From Kineosporia rhizophila (GTDB taxonomy: Bacteria; Actinomycetota; Actinomycetes; Actinomycetales; Kineosporiaceae): a DNA stretch of 64,000 bases. Below are positions 50,202 to 58,180 of the stretch, piece by piece (the first letter of the stretch is position 1; each line of letters opens with the position of its first letter). Below the pieces are notes generated by a model. The model had not been told where the DNA came from. It ran no database searches and saw only the letters and a program-made list of their open reading frames with translations. A program made the translations under genes and the position numbers. The DNA lies in contig NZ_JAJSOH010000013.1 of the NCBI RefSeq assembly GCF_021277265.1, positions 155,584-219,583 of the forward strand, given 5' to 3'.

Positions 50202-50367
50202 GACAACCTCTCTGCCCGTATGACCGATCACACCGTCGTGGTGACGCCAGCATCTGAATGCGGCGTCCTGCCCGGATCACGTGGCTGAAATCCGTGCTCT
50301 CACAGTGCTGTCAAGCGGGCTGGCGCCATCAGGGCCACTGGTCCCATGCGGTCCCCGCCAAAGTCCT

Positions 50368-50391
50368 TTTACATGTTCAAGCGCATGCAAA
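50368..50391. promoter_or_regulatory. Inverted repeat, probable MarR operator
   Basis: TTTACATG (50368-50375) and CATGCAAA (50384-50391) are inverted copies with one mismatch and an 8-bp centre. This size and A/T richness are usual for MarR-family operators. It lies 66 bp before the MarR gene and 167 bp before narK on the opposite strand, so it may autoregulate the MarR gene and possibly touch nar expression. Confidence 0.5.
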
Positions 50392-50456
50392 TCGTCGGGC
50401 CGAACCGGTGCGGGAGAATGGGCGCTGCGTCAGAGCCCGACCTAGGAGCCGCCCCC

Positions 50457-50930
50457 GTGTCCACCCCCAGCCCCACGCCCGGGGAGCACGCACGAGCGAC
50501 CGATGCCTTGCTGACCGCCAGCCGGGCCCTGATCGGCATCTCCCTGCGCTCCCTGACCGCCTCCCCGGTGGACATCACCCTCGCCCAGCACCGACTGCTG
50601 GTCCTGCTCGCCGCCCGGGGTGGTCAGACGATCAGCGCCCTCTCCGGCGAGCTGGGTGTGGATCAGTCCAACGCCAGCCGGCTGGTGGACCGGCTACAGC
50701 GCATCGGGCTCATCGAGCGACGCCCGTGCGCCTGGGACCGGCGGGCCGTCGAGGTGGCGCTCCTCCCGGCCGGGCGCGAGGTCCTCGACGCGGTGACCGT
50801 AGCGCGGCGACAGGAGATCGCTGCTCTGGTCGCGGATCTGACGCCCACCGAGCGCCGGGCAATCGCTCGCGGCGTGGTGGCGTTCAACCGGGTGGCCGGT
50901 GAGGTCGACGACGCCGACTGGCCGTCCTAG
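50457..50930 (+). CDS. MarR-family transcriptional regulator
   Basis: A 157-residue winged-helix regulator. The core LAQHRLLVLLAARGGQTISALSGELGVDQSNASRLVDRLQRIGLIERRPCAWDRRAVEVALLPAG contains the DNA-recognition helix and the basic wing with the DRR motif. Helices at both ends form the dimer interface. The GTG at 50457 has an AGGAG site 8 nt before; longer readings are in frame up to 50346 but cross the operator. It is divergent from narK and its 3' end overlaps the next gene by 4 bp. The ligand is unknown. Confidence 0.9.
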   Translation: MSTPSPTPGEHARATDALLTASRALIGISLRSLTASPVDITLAQHRLLVLLAARGGQTISALSGELGVDQSNASRLVDRLQRIGLIERRPCAWDRRAVEVALLPAGREVLDAVTVARRQEIAALVADLTPTERRAIARGVVAFNRVAGEVDDADWPS

Positions 50931-51814
50931 GGCCGGATGCCTGCCAGGATCGCTGTGCTCTGCGGTCCGGCCTGAACGGGAAAGTCCAGCTGGGTCTGCC
51001 CCACGTGCACCGTGATCACGTGCACGCCCCGGAAACGCTCCCAGGGCCGGCCCATGACCTGCGTGATGCGCGAACGCGGCACGAGCGTGCGGGCCAGGGA
51101 GATCTCATCGCCCGCCGGCGTGCACCAGTCCCGCCGGTGGATCACCTGGATCTCGCGCTCGTCCTGCAGAGCAACCAGAGGGTGCAGGGTCAGAGGCTGC
51201 AGCCGCCGGTAGAACCGCTCGACGGCGGAGGCGGGTGTCACGGTGACGCCGGGGGCGGTGTGCAGCACGCGCAGCTGCGGTTCGGCCTGCATCAGCCGCC
51301 TGACCTCCGTCGCCAGCCCCACATCGCCGCGGCCCAGTGCCGGAATCGCTTGCTGCGGCACAGCCGTCATGGCCTGGGGCCGTGGCGCATAGGTCTCGCG
51401 GATCTGGTCGACGAGCTTGCGCACCGTGTCAGTGGCGGAGCCGTTGTAGGCGACCTGAACGTTCGAGCCGTCCAGGGCATGAACGGTGAGCCGGCCGTCC
51501 AGCAGTCGCACACTGTCCTGAACAGCGGCGATCTGATCGATCGGGATGCTCCGGGTCTGGAAGCGCTCGCCGCTGCGCTGCAGAACGGTCAGTTCTGCGA
51601 AGCCGAGCACGACCAGGTAGTCGTACAGGTGCATGCCCGGGCCGACATTGCGGCGCTCGATGTCGCGCGGCACCTTGAGCACCAGCCGCTGCTCGCGCGG
51701 GTCGATCCCGGCGGAGCGGAAGAGGCGGGGTATTTCCTCGAAGGTCCTGACCTCGGTGACCCAGGGCCCGAACTCGACGTACTCCTGCTCATCGGGGTCG
51801 ACAGGGCGGGTCAC
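50927..51814 (-). CDS. Conserved hypothetical protein, beta-rich
   Basis: A 295-residue protein that I cannot assign. No signal or membrane segment is seen. The first half alternates short strands (YLVVLGFAELTVLQRSGERFQTRSIPIDQIAAVQDSVRLLDGRLTVHALDGSNVQVAYNG) in a way that resembles a PH-like or bacterial PH (bPH) domain, and the last third repeats the pattern (ISLARTLVPRSRITQVMGRPWERFRGVHVITVHVGQTQLDF). The GTG at 51814 has a GGAGGAG ribosome site. It converges on the MarR gene. Function unknown. Confidence 0.7.
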   Translation of the reverse strand: MTRPVDPDEQEYVEFGPWVTEVRTFEEIPRLFRSAGIDPREQRLVLKVPRDIERRNVGPGMHLYDYLVVLGFAELTVLQRSGERFQTRSIPIDQIAAVQDSVRLLDGRLTVHALDGSNVQVAYNGSATDTVRKLVDQIRETYAPRPQAMTAVPQQAIPALGRGDVGLATEVRRLMQAEPQLRVLHTAPGVTVTPASAVERFYRRLQPLTLHPLVALQDEREIQVIHRRDWCTPAGDEISLARTLVPRSRITQVMGRPWERFRGVHVITVHVGQTQLDFPVQAGPQSTAILAGIRP

Positions 51815-51904
51815 GACAACTCCTCCGGATGGATGGCCGACCACCCTATCCGCCTGGAGCCCATTCTGGCCCGACGCCTTGTGCACGGCCGACGGTCGAC
51901 GGCG

Positions 51905-53764
51905 TCAGTCCGACGTGGCGAACTGGGTCCGGTGCAGCTCGGCGTACCGCCCGTCCAGAGCCAGCAACTCCTCGTGGGTGCCGCGCTCCACCACCCGGCC
52001 GGCCTCCAGCACCAGGATCTGGTCGGCCGAGCGCACGGTGGACAGACGGTGCGCAATGACGATGGCGGTACGGCCCTCAAGGGCCTCGTCCAGCGCCGCC
52101 TGCACGGCCGCCTCCGACGCCGAGTCCAGATGTGCGGTGGCCTCGTCCAGGACTACGACCCGAGGCTGCGCCAGCAGTAGTCGGGCGATGGTCAGCCGCT
52201 GCCGCTCCCCACCGGAGAACCGGTAGCCGCGCTCCCCCACGACCGTGTCCAGGCCCTCCGGCAGCCCGGCGATCACATCGGCCAGCCGACTGCGCCGCAG
52301 GGCATCGAGCAGTTCCTCGTCGCTGGCCTCCGGGCGGGCCAGGTGCAAGTTGGAGCGCAGAGACTCGTGGAACAGGTGACCGTCCTGGCTGACCACTCCG
52401 ACGGTGCGCCGCAGCGAGTCCGTCTGCAACTGCCGCACATCGGTCCCGCCGACCAGGATCTGCCCGGAACTGACGTCGTACAACCGTGCGAGCAGGTTCG
52501 CCAGCGTCGACTTCCCCGCGCCGGACGAACCCACCAGGGCCACGACCTGCCCGGGCTCCACCCGGAACGACACGTCGTGGATGATCTGCGCCCCGCCGCG
52601 GGTCTCCAGCGTCGCCACATCCTCCAGCGAGGCCAGCGAAACCTCCGCCGCGCTCGGATAGGCGAAGCCGACATCGCGGAACTCGACACTCACCGGGCCG
52701 TCCGGCACCGGACGCGCATCCGGGGCCTCCTGGATCAGCGGCACCAGGTCCAGCACCTCGAACACCCGGTCAAAACTCACCAGCGCACCCATGATGTCGA
52801 TGCGGGCGCTGGCCAGAGCGGTCAGCGGTGCGTACAGCCGGGTCAGCAGCAGGGCCAACGACACGATGCTGCCGGTCTCCAGGTTCCCGGCCACCGCCGC
52901 CACCCCACCGACCCCGTAGACCAGCGCCAGGGCCAGCGCGGAGACCAGGGTGAGCGAGGTGATCAGGACCGTCTGCAGCACCGCCGTACGCACCCCGATG
53001 TCCCGCACCCGCCCGGCCGCCTCGGCGAAGAACCGCGACTCGTCCTCAGGTCGCCCGTAGAGCTTGACCAGGGCCGCCCCACTGGCCGAGAAGCGCTCGG
53101 TGCTGCGCGTCATCATGGCCGCGTTCAACTGGGCGGCATCCTGGGACAGCAGAGCCAGACGCCGGCCCATGATCCGGGCCGGCACCACGAACAACGGCAG
53201 CAGCGCCAGGGCCAGCAGCGTCACCGGCCAGGAGATCCCGATCATCACAGCGCCGGTCAGGGCCACCGCGATCAAGTTGCTGACAATGCCCGACAAGGTG
53301 TTGCTGAAGGCCCGCTGGGCCCCCAGCACGTCATTGTTCAGCCGGCTGACCAGCGCACCGGTGCGGGTACGGTTGAAGAACGCCAGCGGCATGCGCTGCA
53401 CGTGGTCGAACACCCGGGTGCGCAGATCCAGGATCAGGTCCTCACCCAGCCGCGCCGACAGCCAGCGCACCGCCACCCCCAGCCCCGCCTCCGCCAGCGC
53501 AATGACCGCGATCAGCAGCGCCAGCCGCACCACCGCGCCCCGGTCCCCCTCACCGATCGCGTCCACCACCCGCCCGGCCAGGACCGGGGTGACCACCGAG
53601 AGCACCGCCGTCACCGCGCTACCCAGCACGAACAGGCCGAACGAGCGCCTGCGCTCACGGGCCAGGACGATCACGCGGCGCACCGTGCCGGGGCGGAACG
53701 GCTGCCGCTCCCGGGCCGACCGGGCCCCGGCGATCGTCGACCACGCGGCCATTTCCATGCTCAT
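51905..53764 (-). CDS. ABC exporter, fused membrane and ATPase domains
   Basis: A 619-residue half-transporter. Six membrane segments fill residues 30-330 with the coupling-helix region FFNRTRTGALVSRLNNDV. The ATPase domain (about 375-615) has Walker A VGSSGAGKST, signature FSGGERQRLTIARLLL, Walker B VVVLDEATAHLD and switch IVIAHRLSTV. The type is MsbA/MdlB-like multidrug or lipid exporter working as a homodimer. Three ATG codons occur within the first five residues (53764, 53758, 53752). It stands alone after the LysR gene; the substrate is unknown. Confidence 0.93.
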   Translation of the reverse strand: MSMEMAAWSTIAGARSARERQPFRPGTVRRVIVLARERRRSFGLFVLGSAVTAVLSVVTPVLAGRVVDAIGEGDRGAVVRLALLIAVIALAEAGLGVAVRWLSARLGEDLILDLRTRVFDHVQRMPLAFFNRTRTGALVSRLNNDVLGAQRAFSNTLSGIVSNLIAVALTGAVMIGISWPVTLLALALLPLFVVPARIMGRRLALLSQDAAQLNAAMMTRSTERFSASGAALVKLYGRPEDESRFFAEAAGRVRDIGVRTAVLQTVLITSLTLVSALALALVYGVGGVAAVAGNLETGSIVSLALLLTRLYAPLTALASARIDIMGALVSFDRVFEVLDLVPLIQEAPDARPVPDGPVSVEFRDVGFAYPSAAEVSLASLEDVATLETRGGAQIIHDVSFRVEPGQVVALVGSSGAGKSTLANLLARLYDVSSGQILVGGTDVRQLQTDSLRRTVGVVSQDGHLFHESLRSNLHLARPEASDEELLDALRRSRLADVIAGLPEGLDTVVGERGYRFSGGERQRLTIARLLLAQPRVVVLDEATAHLDSASEAAVQAALDEALEGRTAIVIAHRLSTVRSADQILVLEAGRVVERGTHEELLALDGRYAELHRTQFATSD

Positions 53765-53883
53765 AACAGTGCAGACCTCTGGGTTCGTTCGGTGACCGAG
53801 GGAAGCTCCTGCCGGCCTCTGGACAGCGCACATTCCCCGTGCACCCGACGCGTGGACGAGTGGCTGAATCCGGTAGGACCCTA

Positions 53884-54909
53884 TTACCTTCCGGCCCTCC
53901 GCCTCGGCTGAAGCAGGCACAAGCGGGTGATGGGGGCACCAGACCGTCGGTTACCTTCTTGCCGGTGGGCATGACTGTTGCAGCCCCCGCACCCGACATG
54001 GTTCAGGATCCCTGCTGGGACTCTTCCCGCCCTTCGGACAAGTTCCCTTTCGAAGGCCAGGGTCGCTGCCGCCCAGTCCCCGCTGCGCCTCGTGACGTGA
54101 ACCGCGCGAACGAGATCCGCAGGTGAACAAACGCCCAGCAGAACAACACCTCGCGGGGCGGCGACGGCACCTCGAGGCACGAGCGCTACGCCCAGGCCGG
54201 CTGCTACAAGGTCGAGCACCAGTGCGTACGTGTCGGCGCGGGCGGTGATCCGGGGCTCGAAGCCGCACAGCCCGGTGACCATCTCCGTCAGGGCCTGGAA
54301 TCCATGACCCGACCGGCCGGATATCCAGCCGTCCTGGGCAAAGTCCAGAAGATCGACGTCACCGGTCTGCGCGCCGTGAGTCGGCACCGCCAAGGCAAGT
54401 GGGTCACTGAGCAGGAAGGTCTGCTGAAGGCCACGCAGATCAGGGGCTGCGAATCCGGCGTACTGGTGGGTGAGGGCCAGGTCGATGTCGCCGGACCTCA
54501 GGGCGGGGACGGCTTCTTCCGGCTCCATCTCGGTAAAAGTGATGTCGAGGTCGGGCGATCGGCGTCGAAGGCTCGCGATCACCGGCCCGACCAGACGCCG
54601 GGCGCCGCTGGCGAACGAGGCGACCCGGACTCGTCCATGGTTGGGGGATCCGGCCGCGACGACCGCCTGCTCGGCGGCGGCGAGGTCGTCCAGGATGCGG
54701 CGGCCGTGCTCGGCGAGCACCTGCCCGGCGTGGCTCAGGCGCACGCTGCGCGCGCCGCGTTCCAGCAAGGAGACACCACTCTCGCGTTCCAGCACAGCCA
54801 ACTGCTGAGAGGCGGCGGCTGCGCTGCACCCCACGGTCTGCGCGGCTCCTGCGATGGAGCCGGTGTCGGCCAGGGCCACCAGCAGGCGCAGACGCCCGGA
54901 GTCAAGCAC
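53884..54909 (-). CDS. LysR-family transcriptional regulator
   Basis: A 341-residue LysR regulator. The N-terminal winged helix reads GRLRLLVALADTGSIAGAAQTVGCSAAAASQQLAVLERESGVSLLERG, and the effector domain covers about 90-290 (HGRVRVASFASGARRLVGPVIASL onward). The last 40 residues are an extra tail with two cysteines (NHVGCGGCNSHAH) and many arginines, not typical for the family; a lost stop codon could explain it. The GTG at 54909 is used as it is 6 nt after a TAGGAT -10 element. It is divergent from the threonine aldolase gene, which may be its target. Confidence 0.9.
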   Translation of the reverse strand: MLDSGRLRLLVALADTGSIAGAAQTVGCSAAAASQQLAVLERESGVSLLERGARSVRLSHAGQVLAEHGRRILDDLAAAEQAVVAAGSPNHGRVRVASFASGARRLVGPVIASLRRRSPDLDITFTEMEPEEAVPALRSGDIDLALTHQYAGFAAPDLRGLQQTFLLSDPLALAVPTHGAQTGDVDLLDFAQDGWISGRSGHGFQALTEMVTGLCGFEPRITARADTYALVLDLVAAGLGVALVPRGAVAAPRGVVLLGVCSPADLVRAVHVTRRSGDWAAATLAFERELVRRAGRVPAGILNHVGCGGCNSHAHRQEGNRRSGAPITRLCLLQPRRRAGR

Positions 54910-54915
54910 AGGCAA

Positions 54916-54921
54916 ATCCTA
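54916..54921 (-). promoter_or_regulatory. -10 element TAGGAT for leaderless lysR-type gene
   Basis: Minus-strand TAGGAT, 6 nt before the GTG at 54909, with no ribosome site between. The geometry implies that transcription begins at the start codon. Confidence 0.55.
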
Positions 54922-55007
54922 CGCTCAGCATCGGCGGAACCCGCTTTCGCCACTGTGCCACCAGCCGTCAGCGTGGGGGAAACAAGAACCGAGAAGGAGC
55001 TCCCCCA

Positions 55008-56054
55008 GTGAGACTGCACGATCCGGACCACCGAGGCTTCGCCAGCGACAACTACTCGGGTGTGCATCCGCAGGTGCTGGCCGCCCTGGCCGAGGCGAAT
55101 GAGGGCCATCAGGTCAGTTACGGCGACGACATCTACACCGAGCGTCTGCAGGAGGTCTTCCGGGAACACTTCGGCCCGCAGGCCCGGACGTATCCGGTGA
55201 TCAACGGCACCGGGGCCAACGTGGTGGCGCTGCAGGCCGCCACCGACCGCTGGGCCTCGGTGATCTGCGCCCGCACGTCGCACCTGCACGTCGACGAGGC
55301 CGGGGCGCCCGAAAAGGTCGGCGGGATCAAGCTGCTCACCGTTCCGCACGTCAACGGCAAGCTCACGGTGGACAACATCCGCGCCGAGGCCCGGGGCTTC
55401 GACGACCAGCACCGCGCCCAGCCGCAGGTGGTCTCCATCGCCCAGTCCACCGAGCTGGGAACGGTTTACAACCCCGAGGAGATCGCCGAGATCACCGATT
55501 TCGCCCATGCCAACGGTCTTCGCGTGCATATGGACGGCTCTCGGCTGGCCAACGCGGCGGCTCACCTGGGCGTGCCGTTGCGTTCACTGACTACGGACGT
55601 CGGTGTCGACGTCCTCTCGTTCGGTGGCACTAAGAACGGGCTCATGGTGGGCGAGGCGGTCGTGGTTCTCGATCCCGAACTCGACCACGGAATCAACTAT
55701 CTGCGCAAGATCACGACCCAACTGACGTCCAAAATGCGGTTTGTCTCGGCCCAGCTGCTCGCCCTGATGGAGTCGGACCTGTGGCTACGAAACGCCCGGC
55801 ACGCCAACGCCATGGCCAGCCAACTGCACGACGCGGTCAAAGGGCGGGACGACGTCACGGTGAGCTACCCGGTACAGGCCAATGCCGTGTTCGTACGCCT
55901 CCCGGCACCGGTTCTGGTGCAGCTGCACGAGCAGTTCCACTTCTACGACTGGGACGAAGAGGCCGGCGAGGCCCGCTGGATGACCACCTGGGACACGACC
56001 CCCGAGGACGTCGCGCACCTGGCAGACACTCTGGCCGCCCTCGCCGACCGGTGA
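55008..56054 (+). CDS. Threonine aldolase family PLP enzyme (beta-eliminating lyase)
   Basis: A 348-residue fold-type I PLP enzyme of the low-specificity threonine aldolase family. Recognisable are the N-terminal FASDNYSGVHPQVLAAL, the substrate region HVDEAGAPEKVGGIKLL, the PLP aspartate in HMDGSRLANAA and the PLP lysine in LSFGGTKNGLMVGEAV. It should cleave L-threonine or allo-threonine to glycine and acetaldehyde, or act on a related beta-hydroxy amino acid. The GTG at 55008 is 8 nt after AAGGAG. It lies opposite the LysR gene. Confidence 0.92.
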   Translation: MRLHDPDHRGFASDNYSGVHPQVLAALAEANEGHQVSYGDDIYTERLQEVFREHFGPQARTYPVINGTGANVVALQAATDRWASVICARTSHLHVDEAGAPEKVGGIKLLTVPHVNGKLTVDNIRAEARGFDDQHRAQPQVVSIAQSTELGTVYNPEEIAEITDFAHANGLRVHMDGSRLANAAAHLGVPLRSLTTDVGVDVLSFGGTKNGLMVGEAVVVLDPELDHGINYLRKITTQLTSKMRFVSAQLLALMESDLWLRNARHANAMASQLHDAVKGRDDVTVSYPVQANAVFVRLPAPVLVQLHEQFHFYDWDEEAGEARWMTTWDTTPEDVAHLADTLAALADR

Positions 56055-56062
56055 CCCACTGA

Positions 56063-57013
56063 TCAGGGAACGTTGTGCCCGGCCGCCTGGATCAACCCGT
56101 ACCACTCGGCCCGGGTGAGCGGAATGTCCGAACCCGCAGCCGCTTCGGTGATGCGTTCGGCCTTGGTGGTACCGAGCACGACCTGGATCCCGGCCGGGTG
56201 CCGGGTGATCCAGGCGGTGGCGATCGCCGCCGGGGTCACGTCGTACTTGGCGGCGAGCTGGGCGAGGGCCGCGTTCAGTTCCGGAAGGTCCTCCGCCCCC
56301 AGGAGAAGGCCGCCGCCGAAGCTCTTCTGGAATGGCGACCACGCCTGCAGGGTGATCCTGTTGATGCGGGCGTGCTCGACGACGCCACCGCCGTCGCGGG
56401 TCACCGAGTCCTCGAAACCCACCATGTTCGAGGACAGGCCCTGCGCCACGATCGTGGAGTGGGTGATCGACAGCTGCACCTGGTTGGCCACGATGGGCTG
56501 CTTCACCGCGGTCTTCAGCAGGTCGATCTGGCGCGGCGTGTAGTTCGACACCCCGAAGGCCCGCACCTTGCCGGAGGACTCCAGGTGGTCGAAGGCCCGC
56601 GCGACCTCTTCGGGCTCGATCAGCGCGTCGGGGCGGTGCAGCAGCAGCACGTCGAGGTAGTCGGTGTCGAGGGCCTTCAGCGACTCCTCGGCCGAGCTCA
56701 CGATGTGCTCGTAGGAGGAGTCGTAGTGCCACGGCTCGGCCACGATGCTGGTCTTGGTCTGCAGGGTGATCTGCTCGCGCTCGGAGGGCCTGAGCTTCAG
56801 GGCCGAGGCGAAGCGGTGCTCGCACCAGTGCGGGCCGCCGCCGGGATGGTCGAAGCCGTACAGGTCGGCGTGGTCGAAGAAGTCGATCCCCGCCTCCCGG
56901 GCGGCGCCGTACAGCTCCTGGATCTGCTCGTCGCCGTCGGCCTTGATCCGCATCATGCCCGCGACGACGTTGGGAACCTGGACGTCGGTAGGTCCGAACT
57001 GAACTGTGCGCAT
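56063..57013 (-). CDS. Aldo/keto reductase, YdhF-like
   Basis: A 316-residue NADPH-dependent aldo/keto reductase. The catalytic tyrosine is in FFDHADLYGFD, the lysine in ITLQTKTSIV, and the histidine in DVLLLHRPDAL; the coenzyme site is VVLGTTKAERI near the C-terminus. The family resembles E. coli YdhF. The ATG at 57013 is 3 nt after AAGGA; a GTG at 57031 is an alternative. It converges with the threonine aldolase gene with 8 bp between the stops. Substrate unknown. Confidence 0.93.
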   Translation of the reverse strand: MRTVQFGPTDVQVPNVVAGMMRIKADGDEQIQELYGAAREAGIDFFDHADLYGFDHPGGGPHWCEHRFASALKLRPSEREQITLQTKTSIVAEPWHYDSSYEHIVSSAEESLKALDTDYLDVLLLHRPDALIEPEEVARAFDHLESSGKVRAFGVSNYTPRQIDLLKTAVKQPIVANQVQLSITHSTIVAQGLSSNMVGFEDSVTRDGGGVVEHARINRITLQAWSPFQKSFGGGLLLGAEDLPELNAALAQLAAKYDVTPAAIATAWITRHPAGIQVVLGTTKAERITEAAAGSDIPLTRAEWYGLIQAAGHNVP

Positions 57014-57132
57014 AAGTCCTTCGCTCCACAAAGATTTTGAGAACGCTCAACAGTAGGGCCCGGGCCCGGGAATGCAAGACAGCTCTGACCTGCGGTGGGC
57101 AGGCCGGGCGAGACGGATCGAGGCCCAGAGCC

Positions 57133-57138
57133 TAGGGT
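57133..57138 (+). promoter_or_regulatory. -10 element TAGGGT for leaderless GT4 gene
   Basis: TAGGGT lies 7 nt before the ATG at 57146 without a ribosome site in between, so the transcript should begin at the start codon. Confidence 0.55.
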
Positions 57139-57145
57139 GGGTCTC

Positions 57146-58180
57146 ATGCGAATCGGGGTGATCGCCTCGGTCGCGCATCGCACGCCGCCGCGGGCATACG
57201 GGCCGTGGGAACAAGTGGCCTCCACATTGGCCGAAGGGCTGGTCGCCCGCGGGCACGAGGTGACCCTCTTCGCCACCGCCGATTCCATCACCGCAGCGCG
57301 GCTGCACGCCGAGAGTCCCACGGGTTACGAAGAGGACCGATCGCTCGACGCCAAGGTCTACGAGTGCCTGCACATCTCGGCGGCCTTCGAGCGCGCGGCG
57401 CAGTTCGACGTCCTGTCCAACCAGTTCGACTTCCTGCCACTGACCTACAGCCGCCTGGTGGACGTCCCGATGGTCACCACCGTCCACGGCTTCTCCTCAC
57501 CCGCCATCGTCCCGGTGTACCGGGCGTATGCCGATGTGGCGCACTACGTCTCCATCAGTGATGCGGACCGGCACCCGGATCTTCCCTACCGGGCCACGAT
57601 CCATCACGGGATCGACCTGGCCCAGTTCACCTTCCGCCCCGACCCGGGCGAGTACCTGCTCTTCATGGGGCGGATGCACCCTGACAAGGGCGCGCACCTG
57701 GCCATCGAGGTGGCCCGGCGCGTCGGTCTGCCCCTCGTCATGGCCGGGATCATTCAGGACGAGGCCTATTTCACCGAGCTGGTCCGGCCGCACATCGACC
57801 AGGCGAACGTCACCTACCTCGGCCCGGTGGGGCCCGCAGAACGCGACCGGCTGCTGGGCGGGGCGCTGGCCCTGCTGCACCTGATCGGCTTCGCCGAGCC
57901 GTTCGGCCTGTCGGTGGTGGAGGCTCTGGCCACCGGGACGCCGGTGATCGCTCATCCGCTGGGCTCGATGCCCGAGCTGATCCGGCCCGGCCGGACCGGT
58001 TATCTGGTTGAGACTTTGGAGAGCGCGGTCGCGGCGGTGGCCTCGGTGGCGGCCCTCGATCGTCGTACCTGCCGGGACGACGTCGAGGAGCGCTTCACCG
58101 ACGCGCGGATGGTTCGCGCCTACGAAGACGTGTTCGCTGCCGTGACCGCAGACATCGCGTCAAGCAGCTCCTCCACGTAG
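57146..58180 (+). CDS. Glycosyltransferase family 4
   Basis: A 344-residue GT-B glycosyltransferase. The first half starts MRIGVIASVAHRTPPRAYGPWEQVASTLAEGLVARGHEVTLFAT, an acceptor-domain pattern; the second half has LLFMGRMHPDKGAHLAIEVARR and the donor site GFAEPFGLSVVEALATGTPVIAHPLGSMPELI with the E-x7-E motif. It acts on a nucleotide sugar, donor unknown. It is convergent with the GH130 gene and overlaps it by 61 bp. With the GT4, toroid and GH130 genes on the other strand it forms a carbohydrate group. Confidence 0.93.
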   Translation: MRIGVIASVAHRTPPRAYGPWEQVASTLAEGLVARGHEVTLFATADSITAARLHAESPTGYEEDRSLDAKVYECLHISAAFERAAQFDVLSNQFDFLPLTYSRLVDVPMVTTVHGFSSPAIVPVYRAYADVAHYVSISDADRHPDLPYRATIHHGIDLAQFTFRPDPGEYLLFMGRMHPDKGAHLAIEVARRVGLPLVMAGIIQDEAYFTELVRPHIDQANVTYLGPVGPAERDRLLGGALALLHLIGFAEPFGLSVVEALATGTPVIAHPLGSMPELIRPGRTGYLVETLESAVAAVASVAALDRRTCRDDVEERFTDARMVRAYEDVFAAVTADIASSSSST

